DNA from: Haloferax marinisediminis | GTDB taxonomy: Archaea; Halobacteriota; Halobacteria; Halobacteriales; Haloferacaceae | NCBI RefSeq assembly: GCF_009674585.1 | Contig: NZ_WKJP01000004.1 | Coordinates: 62,001 to 126,000, forward strand | Direction: 5' to 3' | Length of the DNA: 64,000 nucleotides | In this document: in pieces, positions 34,219 through 43,354 of the stretch | Position numbering within the stretch: position 1 is the first letter of the stretch | Layout: each line of letters begins with the position of its first letter | The notes under the pieces: generated by a model | What the model was told of the DNA's origin: nothing | The model's input: the letters and a program-made list of their open reading frames with translations, nothing else | The model's database searches: none | Position numbers and translations under genes: made by a program

Positions 34219-36537
34219 ATGTCTAACCGAGAATTCCACGGCCACATCGGCCGCACGTACGACGAATCAGAACCCTGGTGGCCCGAACAAACACGCGCTC
34301 CAGAAGATGCCCCGAACGTCATGATGGTCGTCCTCGACGACGTCGGGTTTGGTCAATTAGGATGCTATGGTGGGCTCATCGACACCCCGAACATCGACCG
34401 GATTGCAGACAACGGTCTTCGGTACAACAACTTCCACACGACTGCACTCTGTTCACCGACGCGGTCGTGTCTCATGACGGGGCGAAACCACCACTCGAAC
34501 GCCATGGCTGGAATTACCGAGATTTCGACGGGGTTCCCCGGCTACAACGGCCACATTCCCCACGAGAACGGGATGGTTTCCGAGATGCTCGTCGAACAGG
34601 GCTACAGCACGTATGCCCTCGGGAAGTGGCACCTTACACCTGCCGAGGCAGGTAGTGCGGCCGGCCCGTACGACCAGTGGCCACTTGGCCGTGGCTTCGA
34701 ACGCTTCTACGGCTTCCTCGGCGGCGACACCGACCAGTATACACCCACACTGGTACACGACAACCATCAGGCCGAGCCACCCGCGACGCCAGATGAGGGG
34801 TACCACCTCACCGAAGATCTCGCCCAGCGCACTATCGAGTTCATCAGTGACGCTAAACAGGTCGACCCCGACAAACCGTTCTTCACGTACTTCTGTCCCG
34901 GTGCGTGTCACGCGCCGCACCAGGTGCCCAAAGAGTGGGCAGACAAATACGCAGGAGAATTCGACATGGGCTGGGACGAAGCCCGCGAGATGATTCTCGA
35001 ACAACAGAAGAAAATGGGCATCGTCCCCGAGAACACGGACCTCTCACCGCACAACCCGGACGTTCCGCACTGGGATTCACTCTCAGAAGACGAACAGCGC
35101 CTGTACGCCCGTATGATGGAAGTGTTCGCGGGGTTCCTCGAACACACCGACGCCCAGATTGGAAAGGTCCTCGACTACCTCGAAGAACTCGGCGAACTCG
35201 ACAACACGATCATCATGCTCGTCTCGGACAACGGCGCGAGCGCCGAGGGTGGACCAACCGGTTCAGTCAACGAGAACCGCTTCTTCAACAACGTCCCAGA
35301 GTCGCTCGAAGAGAACCTCGAAGCGATGGACGAGCTGGGTGGCCCGAAGTATTTCAACCACTACCCGTGGGGGTGGACGTGGGCTGGTGATACGCCGTTC
35401 CAGCGCTGGAAGCGCGAGACCCACCGCGGCGGCACGAGCGACCCACTCGTCGTCTCGTGGCCCGAGGGTATCGACGCCCGCGGCGAGATTCGAAGTCAGT
35501 TCACCCACGCAATCGACCTCGTACCGACCATTCTGGAATTGGTCGGCATCGATGCACCTGACGAGATTAAGGGCGTGTCGCAGTCGCCCATCGAAGGAAT
35601 CAGTTTCGCCTACTCCTTGGAGGAACCAGACGCACCCGAACAGCACACCACGCAGTACTTCGAGATGCTCGGTACTCGCGCCATCTACCACGATGGCTGG
35701 CGCGCCGTCCACCCGTGGCCACTCGGCAAGGTCATGACCGCTGAGGACCTCTCGGCGACGACGCTCGAAGACTCTGAGTGGGAACTGTACAACCTCCGTG
35801 AGGACTTCTCCGAAGCGCACGACGTGGCAGCAGAGAACCCAGAAAAGATTCTCGAACTCGCTCAGCTGTGGTGGACAGAAGCTGGCAAGCACAACGTCCT
35901 TCCACTCGACGGCCGCGGCATCCAGCGCCTCGCTGAACCCCGGCCTCAGCCCGGCAAATCCCGTGACCGGTACGTCTACTATCCGGGAACCCAGCACATT
36001 CCAGAGAACGCCGCCGTCAGGGTCCTCAACCGCGACCACAGCATCACGGCAGATATCACAGTCCCCGAGGGTGGGGCCGAAGGTGTCCTCCTCGCCCACG
36101 GTGCGCGGTCCGGTGGCTACTCGCTGTACGTCAAGAACAATCGCCTCCGCTACGTCCACAACTACGTGGGTGTCGAGGAGTACGAAGTCATCGCCGACAA
36201 GCCAATCCCGGAAGGAGAAATTTCGGTCCGAATGGAGTTCGATGCCACTGGTGAGCCCAATATGAGTGAAGGGAAAGGCGCCCCCGCGACCATCCGGCTC
36301 TACTACGGTGACGAACAGGTCGGAGAAGGCGACATCCCGACGTCGATCCCCAACACGATGGGACTGACTGCTGGCCTGAGTTGCGGCCGCGATGCCGTCA
36401 ACGCAGTCACCGACGAGTACCGTGACCAGACCCCGTTCGAATTCACGGGTGACATCACACGAGTGACCGTCGACGTCAGTGGTGAACCATTCACCCACCA
36501 CGAAGCCGCAATGGACCAGATAATGGCGAGAGAATAG
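34219..36537 (+). CDS. Arylsulfatase (formylglycine-dependent, alkaline-phosphatase superfamily)
   Basis: The product is 772 residues with no signal peptide. Metal-binding start: MMVVLDDVGFGQLGCYG. The modification motif is ALCSPTRSCLMTGRNHH, where Cys78 in C-S-P-T-R is the residue oxidised to formylglycine. Second signature: STYALGKWHLTP. Further metal and substrate residues lie in CHAPHQVP and LVSDNGASAEGG. A beta-rich C-terminal domain (from about 600) ends in GEPFTHHEAAMDQIMARE. The length matches large bacterial-type arylsulfatases. The FGE at 29872 is the probable activator. Acting in the cytoplasm, it should hydrolyse sulfate esters taken up or released from polysaccharides. Its 5' end is copied in the small gene at 36817. 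Confidence 0.92.
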   Translation: MSNREFHGHIGRTYDESEPWWPEQTRAPEDAPNVMMVVLDDVGFGQLGCYGGLIDTPNIDRIADNGLRYNNFHTTALCSPTRSCLMTGRNHHSNAMAGITEISTGFPGYNGHIPHENGMVSEMLVEQGYSTYALGKWHLTPAEAGSAAGPYDQWPLGRGFERFYGFLGGDTDQYTPTLVHDNHQAEPPATPDEGYHLTEDLAQRTIEFISDAKQVDPDKPFFTYFCPGACHAPHQVPKEWADKYAGEFDMGWDEAREMILEQQKKMGIVPENTDLSPHNPDVPHWDSLSEDEQRLYARMMEVFAGFLEHTDAQIGKVLDYLEELGELDNTIIMLVSDNGASAEGGPTGSVNENRFFNNVPESLEENLEAMDELGGPKYFNHYPWGWTWAGDTPFQRWKRETHRGGTSDPLVVSWPEGIDARGEIRSQFTHAIDLVPTILELVGIDAPDEIKGVSQSPIEGISFAYSLEEPDAPEQHTTQYFEMLGTRAIYHDGWRAVHPWPLGKVMTAEDLSATTLEDSEWELYNLREDFSEAHDVAAENPEKILELAQLWWTEAGKHNVLPLDGRGIQRLAEPRPQPGKSRDRYVYYPGTQHIPENAAVRVLNRDHSITADITVPEGGAEGVLLAHGARSGGYSLYVKNNRLRYVHNYVGVEEYEVIADKPIPEGEISVRMEFDATGEPNMSEGKGAPATIRLYYGDEQVGEGDIPTSIPNTMGLTAGLSCGRDAVNAVTDEYRDQTPFEFTGDITRVTVDVSGEPFTHHEAAMDQIMARE

Positions 36538-36549
36538 CCCTCCAGAGAA

Positions 36550-36570
36550 GCCTCTCGCCTTCGCGGAGGC
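36550..36570 (+). terminator. Probable terminator after the sulfatase
   Basis: GCCTC(T)CGC-CTTC-GCG-GAGGC forms an 8-base-pair stem with a one-base bulge and a CTTC loop, 12 bases after the sulfatase stop. ATTTTTGG follows about 40 bases later. Confidence 0.45.
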
Positions 36571-36816
36571 ACAAACCGGGGACAGTGTGTCCAACACGTC
36601 GTCTCCGAACGGATTTTTGGGTAACTACGAATAGCGGCTTTTATGCTGAATGTTTCAAGAATCGGATTCTTATCTCGGATGTGAAAAACGGACATAGTAT
36701 CTTCCAACCACAATTCAAGCGCTGACGGTGAGAGTCGACGCCACAGGCGAAGGGGTCGACGGTGGTACATCGCACGAATCGACTCTTGTCCCCGAGGATG
36801 TGGGGAGAGACAGTGT

Positions 36817-37059
36817 ATGTCTAAGCAAGAATTCCACGGCCACATTCCCCACGAGAACGGGATGGTTTCCGAGATACTCGACGAGCTATACAATAGTCTC
36901 GACTCCGAAGGAATCGACCTTCGAATCGCCGAGGCGAGGGAGCGAGTCACGTCACTCCTGGAGGCCGCGGGTCTAGACGAAGACCTCGGAGATATTCGCG
37001 CCGGAGAGTCCATCGCGTCGGTCATCGACCACTGGAGAAGCGAGGACAACACGGACTGA
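36817..37059 (+). CDS. Small chimeric protein: sulfatase 5' end joined across an internal deletion, with a new C-terminus
   Basis: The product is 80 residues. Residues 1-10 (MSKQEFHGHI) match the sulfatase start (MSNREFHGHI). Residues 8-20 (GHIPHENGMVSEI) match the sulfatase near residue 110 (GHIPHENGMVSEM). The DNA is almost identical in both parts. The junction is ACGGCCACAT, a 10-base sequence that occurs twice in the sulfatase gene (34238 and 34547), exactly 309 bases apart and in frame. The remaining 60 residues (helical, acidic: RERVTSLLEAAGLDEDLGDI) are unrelated to the sulfatase. It is either a decayed paralogue or a new small protein. GGGGAGAG lies upstream of the ATG. Confidence 0.6.
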   Translation: MSKQEFHGHIPHENGMVSEILDELYNSLDSEGIDLRIAEARERVTSLLEAAGLDEDLGDIRAGESIASVIDHWRSEDNTD

Positions 37060-37142
37060 GCGCTACAACGAACTCTTGGGAGGCGCGAGCGAACGAAACC
37101 GACGCCTCGTTAGACGACAACTGTCCGTCCAGCCCGTTACAG

Positions 37143-37505
37143 TCACCCAACGGGCAGTTCGTCTCGATGAGTCAGTAGCAATTGAAGGAGTGGTTCAATC
37201 TCGTTCCACTCCGAACCCGTACTGATTTCGTTCGTCTCTCGATTCCAGTCGATGAACCCCAGATTGCTGAGTTTTGGGAGGTGGACGTGAACGAGCTCAA
37301 TCTGTGTAGAGTCAACACCATCACCATCGTCATCCCGGCCTTCGGTGAAGACCTCGAATGGAGCGAAAGAACCGTTACGGGTACGGTTCCTCTCTTCGAG
37401 AGCAAAAAGTAACTGGCGGCGATATGGGTTGGAGAGAGCTTCGAAGACGTCATCGATCCTCGATGTGCGCGTCGTCGTCTCGTGGTCCAATGTCTCACGC
37501 GCCAT
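37143..37505 (-). CDS. Winged-helix protein of the haloarchaeal DUF7344/ArsR-like type
   Basis: The product is 120 residues. It contains RIDDVFEALSNPYRRQLLFA, then IELVHVHLPKLSNLGFIDWN and a C-terminal helix (NEIEPLLQLLLTHRDEL). The 'SNPYRRQLL' helix and the 'HxxLPKLxxxGxIxW' recognition/wing region are typical of small haloarchaeal winged-helix regulators. The linker is acidic (EGRDDDGDGVDS). No sensor domain is present. Targets are unknown. It lies immediately upstream of the bat-type regulator on the same strand but about 70 bases away from it. Confidence 0.75.
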   Translation of the reverse strand: MARETLDHETTTRTSRIDDVFEALSNPYRRQLLFALEERNRTRNGSFAPFEVFTEGRDDDGDGVDSTQIELVHVHLPKLSNLGFIDWNRETNEISTGSEWNEIEPLLQLLLTHRDELPVG

Positions 37506-37573
37506 ACACGGAATACGTCAGCCTGTGGGTTGAGGTTACAGGTTGACTCGTAAATCCATTTAAATATTGATGA

Positions 37574-38233
37574 TCATTCTGAATCCGCCGTCGACGACAG
37601 AAGCGTGCTACGGAGGACTTTCTCGTTGCCGAGACGAATACGATGTGACAGCGCTTGTCTACTGATTTCGAGTTCGGCGGCCAAATCGTCGAGACTCACC
37701 TCGCTCGGTGTCGCGAAATAGCCACGTGTGAGGGCGAGAACGAGTGCTTCGCGTTGTTCGTGCGTGAGGTCGAATCTGTAGCCATGTCCGTCTTCGTCCG
37801 TGAGCGTGAACGTCCGTTCGACGGTGAGTGGGATGTTCTGTCCCGTGACATCGTCGTGAAACATGGAGAGTTTGTCGTGAGTCGAGAACCGAAGGCGGAA
37901 GAACCACTCGTCGTTGCCCCGCGCCTCGAGCACAGTCGCATCCGCTGCTGCGATGCTTTCGATGAGGTGTGTGGGTTCCTCGTTCCACTCGATACGATAG
38001 AGTCGACTATTCTCGATGGAATCGAGGAGGAGAAGTTCTTTGACCCGAGGACTGTTCCGAACGCTTTGTTCGAACAGGTCTTGGTCGTCACCGGTCACCC
38101 ACACGAACGGCATAACCATACCCCCAGTCGGGACGACCCGTTCGAGTTCGAGATGCATGGTGGGCGGCCCCATCAACACCTCACCGAGGCCGAAGTCCTC
38201 GGCAGCGATTGAGAACTCCAAGATAACGCTCAT
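37574..38233 (-). CDS. Bat-type helix-turn-helix regulator (HTH_10)
   Basis: The product is 219 residues from the ATG at 38233, 25 bases after a TATA box (CTATATACT). The N-terminal part (MSVILEFSIAAEDFGLGEVL, ELERVVPTGGMVMPFVWVTG) is a haloarchaeal sensor-like domain found with HTH_10 proteins. The C-terminal HTH reads TRGYFATPSEVSLDDLAAEL then EISRQALSHRIRLGNEKVL, the Bat-type DNA-binding helices. Family members regulate bacteriorhodopsin, gas vesicle or stress genes; the target here is unknown. It has no obvious operon partner. Confidence 0.85.
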   Translation of the reverse strand: MSVILEFSIAAEDFGLGEVLMGPPTMHLELERVVPTGGMVMPFVWVTGDDQDLFEQSVRNSPRVKELLLLDSIENSRLYRIEWNEEPTHLIESIAAADATVLEARGNDEWFFRLRFSTHDKLSMFHDDVTGQNIPLTVERTFTLTDEDGHGYRFDLTHEQREALVLALTRGYFATPSEVSLDDLAAELEISRQALSHRIRLGNEKVLRSTLLSSTADSE

Positions 38234-38350
38234 ACAGAGAAAGATGACAGCGAAGTATATAGAATCCACACCCACGACGCTCCGACACGGCCCTGTATCG
38301 TCCGTGTTCCGGAGACTCTTTTCCGCCGATGCGGCCGATATCGACGGGGC

Positions 38351-39553
38351 TCAGTCGGACGTTCCCGTGGGTTCGTCGATGTCCGTTCGAACGTCGTCGA
38401 GCCTCGTCTGTCCGTCGTCTACAGGCCACTGTTCACTCGGTTCTAATGGCCGAAGCGGCGCGTCCTCAGTGGAAGGGTGAAGCATTCTCGGGAACTTCAA
38501 CTGGAGGAACAAGAAGACGACCACCATGAGGAACGGCCCGAAGAAGATGCCGTACCAGCCAAACAGCGGTGGGCCGATGAGGTAGGCGAAGACGATGAGA
38601 CTCATCGGGAACAGTCGACCCGAGAGGGTCGGGCGAACGTATATTCGGATGAGATTATCGAACGGCAGTTCCATCACGACCACGAACACCAGTGGGAACC
38701 AGAGGTACGCTGGGTTCGACTGCAGTGCGAGAATGGCGAGATACGCGGTGACGACAGCGTAGACGATACTCCGACCGACGAGCGGGACGATGGTGAACAG
38801 ACCCGTGATGACGGCGAGGGGAATCGGTGCCGGTATTTCGAGGCCCGGTGGGGCGATGAGATTGAACGCGAGATAGACGATTGCGGAGAGAACGATGACG
38901 ACGAAGATCGTGACCGTGTATCCAAAGTAGACAGACTCCAGTCCTTCGTCGACCGCAGAGAGGTACTGCGAAACGTCCGAGTCCTCGTCTGCGATATTCG
39001 TGTGGAACCAATCGGCGAGTCGGGTGTCCTCCCGGAGGAGGAAGAACGCGAAGAGAAGCGAGAGGAATGCATTGAACAGACTATTGGCCACAGACCCAAC
39101 CGTCTGCGTGAGAGACCCGAACACACCCTGAATCGCACCCCCACTGAACACTTCGCCTACTTGCCGAAGGAGTTCGATTGGGTCCTGTGGCAACGCGTCG
39201 ATGGTAAACGGGAGCGCTGCGGTGATTCGCGTGACGACTTCAGCCGTGAGGAATCGACTCAGTTCGGCAATCGTGAAGAGAATCGCACCACCGAGAATGC
39301 CAACAATCGGGAGAACGATGAGCAGCAGAGTCACGACGGCAGTGATATTCTTCGACGGAAGTCGCCCTTCCAGTCGCTTTGCGATTGGGCGTGCAACGTA
39401 GTAGATGAACAACCCAAAGACGACCCACGGGAGGTACACCCACCCAACGAACGCGATAATTGCCCCAACGACGAGTGCGAATGCCCACCACCCGAGTTCT
39501 AGATGTTCGAAAATACGTCGAATCCGGTCAGCGGCACTGCTCGCTTGGCTCAT
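38351..39553 (-). CDS. AI-2E family transporter (first copy)
   Basis: The product is 400 residues with about eight hydrophobic helices. Family features are WVVFGLFIYYVARPIAKRLE near the start, an extracellular-like loop with PQDPIELLRQVGEVF, then LIAPPGLEIPAPIPLAVITG, TIVPLVGRSIVYAVVTAYLA and FAYLIGPPLFGWYGIFFGPF. This is the AI-2E/PerM (UPF0118) permease family, with members reported as autoinducer exporters or Na+/H+ or other ion carriers. The second copy at 40852 is about half identical by eye. The ATG at 39553 is the likely start; one codon set upstream (39562) is possible. The C-terminus is acidic and cytoplasmic. Confidence 0.85.
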   Translation of the reverse strand: MSQASSAADRIRRIFEHLELGWWAFALVVGAIIAFVGWVYLPWVVFGLFIYYVARPIAKRLEGRLPSKNITAVVTLLLIVLPIVGILGGAILFTIAELSRFLTAEVVTRITAALPFTIDALPQDPIELLRQVGEVFSGGAIQGVFGSLTQTVGSVANSLFNAFLSLLFAFFLLREDTRLADWFHTNIADEDSDVSQYLSAVDEGLESVYFGYTVTIFVVIVLSAIVYLAFNLIAPPGLEIPAPIPLAVITGLFTIVPLVGRSIVYAVVTAYLAILALQSNPAYLWFPLVFVVVMELPFDNLIRIYVRPTLSGRLFPMSLIVFAYLIGPPLFGWYGIFFGPFLMVVVFLFLQLKFPRMLHPSTEDAPLRPLEPSEQWPVDDGQTRLDDVRTDIDEPTGTSD

Positions 39554-39780
39554 ACCCAACACGTACGCAGTCTGAAGGGAAATCGGTATCTCGAGTGTCA
39601 GACAATCGAGAACGTTAGAGAGACAACCCAGAGGAATCGCTCGAACGCAGTTGAGCGTACGGCGGACCAGAGCCTACGAAGCGGTCATCTATTGGCCCAG
39701 TATCCGTCGACGTGTCCACGTCAGTAGGGAGATATGAAGGCCAAGCAATCAGTTTTGTGGATAGACGTCGTTTCAGTGGT

Positions 39781-40698
39781 ATGGCAGAATTGCTGTCACT
39801 CCAGCCGATGCTCCTCTTGCAAACCGACACAGTTTCCCAAGAACTAGCCAGGTGGCTGGCCGAACTAATAGAAGGTGAAGAAGCAAACCTCATACGGGAC
39901 ATCATCGCCTTCTTTCTCACACTCATTATTACCTATGCAATCGCTCGCTTCGGGATCGTCCGACACATCATGCGGGTGATGAGGCGTCGGGAGTTCGACC
40001 CTTCGATTATCAGCCTCGGTCGGCTCGTCGGGACAATCATGAGTGCGGTCCTCGCATTCGGTCTCGCGTTCGCTATAGCGGGGTTCGGCTCATTTCTGAC
40101 TGCGATGTCTGCCGTGAGTGGTGCGCTGGTCATCGCAGTCGGTCTCGCAGCGAACGACCTCATCGCTAACCTCCTCGCCGGGTTGTACATCATCAACGAG
40201 AAACTCTTCGTGGTCGGCGACTGGATCGAGTGGGAAGACAACCGCGGGCGAGTCGAGCAAATCGACCTCCGAATCACGCGAGTTCGAACGTTCGACAACG
40301 AACTCGTGGCAGTCCCCAATTCAGAATTAGCGAACACAGTGATTACCAACCCTGTGGCGTATGGCAAACTTCGAATCTCGGTCGAATTCGCCGTCGGCTT
40401 CGAGCACGTCGATCGAGCAATCAACGTAATCATGGAGGAGGCAAACTCGTTCCCAAAAATCCTCACAGAGCCGACACCAAGTGTCATCGTCTACGAACTG
40501 GGAGACACCTACGTCGGGTTGAGAGCACGAGTCTGGATGGACGAACCCTCACGGCCCCACTTCAACCGCCTCCGAGGAGAGTTTATCACGAAAGTGGTTC
40601 GACGGTTCACCAAAGAAGGAATCACGCGAGACCCAGAGGCGGTCCAGCTCTCTGGTGGAATCGGAATCGATGGACCAGGAACCGTCTCGTTGGAGTGA
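39781..40698 (+). CDS. Mechanosensitive ion channel, MscS family
   Basis: The product is 305 residues. Three helices are visible (LIRDIIAFFLTLIITYAIAR, GRLVGTIMSAVLAFGLAFAI, then the pore helix region SAVSGALVIAVGLAANDLIA). The MscS beta domain follows: NLLAGLYIINEKLFVVGDWI, EWEDNRGRVEQIDLRITRVR, LVAVPNSELANTVITNP. The C-terminal alpha/beta domain ends in a short tail. It opens on membrane tension to release osmolytes, useful when a halophile meets dilution. It sits between two AI-2E-type permease genes, divergent from one and convergent with the other. The ATG at 39781 is chosen because the upstream 23 codons carry no family sequence. Confidence 0.88.
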   Translation: MAELLSLQPMLLLQTDTVSQELARWLAELIEGEEANLIRDIIAFFLTLIITYAIARFGIVRHIMRVMRRREFDPSIISLGRLVGTIMSAVLAFGLAFAIAGFGSFLTAMSAVSGALVIAVGLAANDLIANLLAGLYIINEKLFVVGDWIEWEDNRGRVEQIDLRITRVRTFDNELVAVPNSELANTVITNPVAYGKLRISVEFAVGFEHVDRAINVIMEEANSFPKILTEPTPSVIVYELGDTYVGLRARVWMDEPSRPHFNRLRGEFITKVVRRFTKEGITRDPEAVQLSGGIGIDGPGTVSLE

Positions 40699-40851
40699 CG
40701 ACGCGAGGTCGAAACCACGTCTATCGTTCGAATGTGGAAGACGTAGTCCGTCTCCACTGCACCAACAATGTCGGTGGCGTTCGAGGGCGTCAGTTTCTGC
40801 GTCTGCTATACTCGCGGAACCGCGTGTCCCAACACGTTTCTCCGTCCATGA

Positions 40852-42039
40852 TCATCCAGGACGGACATCGTCTCTGCCAGTGTCGGGAGACTCGTCGAAC
40901 GTCACTTGGTCCACCTCTCCTGGTGCAAGTTCGGGGCCTTCTTGGGTTGTGTCGACCTCACCAGACACGGCAGGGCTGAGACGAGGGAGAACTTTGGTGA
41001 TGAACTCGACGATGAGCACCATCAGCAATGGCCCCATGAAGATACCGTACCATCCGAAAAGAAGTGGTCCGAGGAGGTACGCGAACATGACCAGCGCCAT
41101 GTGGTAGGACTTCCCCGAGAGGTACGGACGGATGTACGTCCGGACGACGTTGTCGAACACGAGCACCATCAGCACAAAGAATACGATTGGTACCCAGAGT
41201 AACGTCGGGTTGGTGTTGAGCGCCTGTGCGGACAGTATGGCGAAGATAAGCGCGTACACGACAGAGCGCCCCACGAGTGGAATGAGCGTGAAGACACCAG
41301 TGATGACTGCCAACAAGAGAGCAGATGGAATCCGTAATCCACCGGGTGCGACGAAGTTGAAAACCATGTAGATGATGGCAGCGATGATGATAATCGCGAA
41401 GATGGTGAGCGTGTACCCGAAGTACACCGACGTCAGACCCCGGTCGACAGCACGAAGGTACGACGTGGTCAACGACTCCGTGCCAAAGACGTTCGTTTCG
41501 AACCAGCGCGAAATCTTTCGGTCCTCGACGAGCAGGAAGAACGCGAAGATGAGCATGAGGAACACGTTGAACAGCGTCGCGGTGAACGCTCCAACTGCGA
41601 CACCAAACGTGTCCAGCACCGAAGAGAACGCTGGGTCTTCCAAGATGACGACGATGACATCGACAGGTTCCGTAGGCAGTCCCGACGTCTGAACAGGGAG
41701 TCTGTCGATGATAGCTTGGGCCGCATCAGAAGAGAGCAGAGATATCGCTTGCCCAAGGGCAACAGCGAGGAACGCTGCGATAAACAGGAGAATCGGGACG
41801 ATGATGAACGTGAGCGTGAGCCCGGCATCGAGCGTAGGTGACGAGATACGACGATGTAATCGGCGGGAAATCGGTCGTGCAACGTAGTAGACAAACAGCC
41901 CGAACACGACCCACCCGAGGTATTCGAATCCAACCCATGCGAGAACAGCGAACAGCGCAAGGCCGACGAGCCACCACCCGAGATCTGGCCGCCGTAACTG
42001 CACACTCACCGTATCCGGAAGCCTTCGCTCAGTGGCCAT
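40852..42039 (-). CDS. AI-2E family transporter (second copy)
   Basis: The product is 395 residues, a clear paralogue of the gene at 38351. It shares the start WVVFGLFVYYVARPISRRLH, the helix set including FIIVPILLFIAAFLAVALGQ, the loop VAPGGLRIPSALLLAVITGV, and FTLIPLVGRSVVYALIFAIL then FAYLLGPLLFGWYGIFMGPL. Both copies have the acidic C-terminal tail typical of halophiles. The pair probably arose by duplication before or with the MscS gene in between. Transported substrate is unknown. The ATG at 42039 directly precedes the first family motif. Confidence 0.85.
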   Translation of the reverse strand: MATERRLPDTVSVQLRRPDLGWWLVGLALFAVLAWVGFEYLGWVVFGLFVYYVARPISRRLHRRISSPTLDAGLTLTFIIVPILLFIAAFLAVALGQAISLLSSDAAQAIIDRLPVQTSGLPTEPVDVIVVILEDPAFSSVLDTFGVAVGAFTATLFNVFLMLIFAFFLLVEDRKISRWFETNVFGTESLTTSYLRAVDRGLTSVYFGYTLTIFAIIIIAAIIYMVFNFVAPGGLRIPSALLLAVITGVFTLIPLVGRSVVYALIFAILSAQALNTNPTLLWVPIVFFVLMVLVFDNVVRTYIRPYLSGKSYHMALVMFAYLLGPLLFGWYGIFMGPLLMVLIVEFITKVLPRLSPAVSGEVDTTQEGPELAPGEVDQVTFDESPDTGRDDVRPG

Positions 42040-42248
42040 ACACTTCTGTACGTTCGATGAAAGGATAATGGTTTTTCACGGACGTACGGCCATTCGCCCA
42101 CGTGAGAACGTATCGAGGACGTCGTGACTCCAATCTTCGCTTCTGGGAAACCCAGACGGTCGAACACAGTCACCTGCGTCGGTGAGACGAACGTTCCGAA
42201 CTCGATTCGATACTCAACTGCCTGCTCCAAACGCCACTTGCCTGAAGT

Positions 42249-43166
42249 CTACGCCGTCGAAGGAATTGCGCGCCTCGTTCGACCCCAGTAGTACGCGACG
42301 CCTCCCGAGACGACGAACATGAGGACGGTGTACGCGACGATTGCCGAATCTGCGTTCGAGTCTGGGAAGGCCCCAGTTACGGCGAACAGTGCGACACCGA
42401 TGTTTCGAGCAGCGCATGCGAGTCCGAGAATCCGACGGCCCTCTGCTGTCGGTCCACCGATGAGCCATCCAATCGCGATCGACCCAATGATGAACACCAG
42501 AAGTATGAGCAACGTCCCCGTTCCGACGAGGGATAGCAGGATTCGGATGATTCCACCGGGGTCCAGAATGACGATGACGGCGAGTGCAGCGACGAGCGAG
42601 AGATTCGAAATTCGGGCGAGAGGTTTGGTTGCCCGAGTTGCGAGGGCTGGCCTCAAGTCACGCACGAGTGCGCCGACTACTATCGGAACGACGAGTACGA
42701 GCAGGAGCGGACCGAGAAAGCGGAAGAGTGAGACGCCCTCATGGAGTTCGATGAGCACGAGTACTCCGGTGGCAAATACTGGGACGAGAACTGCCGCGAC
42801 AACAGTTAGCGATGCCGTCAACTCCAACGCCTGCTTGGAGTCCTCGCCTGCCAACAGGACGAGACGGGGAATAAACGGTGCACCTGGCGCAAGCGAAATC
42901 AACACGAGTCCGGTCAACAGCGGGTCTGAGAGGTCGAACACGAACCACAGCACGACAGCAAACAGTGGGACTGCAACCACGTTTGCTAGAAGCCACCTGG
43001 CGAGGAGATTGTACGAGCGGACAGTCTCAAAGAGGTCTCCGCGTGTGAGTTGCATCCCGACGACAGCCATCGTCCCAGCCATGAACACCGATATAAAAAC
43101 TCCTTGCAGTGTGCCAAGAACCTGCGTCAACGTGTCGACCGTTCCAGTAGCCACAGCGAGTATCAC
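42249..43166 (-). CDS. BASS-family (bile acid:sodium symporter-like) transporter (first copy)
   Basis: The product is 305 residues with about nine or ten helices. BASS features are FMAGTMAVVGMQLTRGDLFE, then TGLVLISLAPGAPFIPRLVL (the first crossing motif with the GAP element), IVVGALVRDLRPALATRAT, and GLACAARNIGVALFAVTGAF (the second crossing motif, A-A-R-N-I-G). The family imports organic anions or is used for arsenite and pyruvate transport, often with Na+. Substrate is unknown. Start is GTG at 43166. The second copy lies at 46786. Confidence 0.82.
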   Translation of the reverse strand: MILAVATGTVDTLTQVLGTLQGVFISVFMAGTMAVVGMQLTRGDLFETVRSYNLLARWLLANVVAVPLFAVVLWFVFDLSDPLLTGLVLISLAPGAPFIPRLVLLAGEDSKQALELTASLTVVAAVLVPVFATGVLVLIELHEGVSLFRFLGPLLLVLVVPIVVGALVRDLRPALATRATKPLARISNLSLVAALAVIVILDPGGIIRILLSLVGTGTLLILLVFIIGSIAIGWLIGGPTAEGRRILGLACAARNIGVALFAVTGAFPDSNADSAIVAYTVLMFVVSGGVAYYWGRTRRAIPSTA

Positions 43167-43354
43167 ACTGCATCACCTCGGTACTGCACGCTCGGAAGCA
43201 CGGCCATCGTCGAGTGATGTATCAGTTGTTGCATAGTGGTCCAGCAGGTCGTTGTTGGAACGCGTCGTGAGAGACGTCGTGGCTGTGACGCTCATCCAGA
43301 AGCAGGTCCTCTCTGGATGAACGTCACCGAGCCAGATGCACCGTGGCCGGGGGA

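Noticed and set aside
35263-36597. Reverse frame of 444 codons across the sulfatase gene
   Set aside because: It is antisense to the sulfatase, which has full catalytic motifs. The reverse frame is a long-codon-bias shadow with no domain.
42006-42230. Reverse frame of 74 codons (FGTFVSPTQVTVFDRLGFPE) between the AI-2E-type and BASS genes
   Set aside because: It looks partly protein-like but overlaps the second AI-2E gene start, has no promoter, and no family is recognised.
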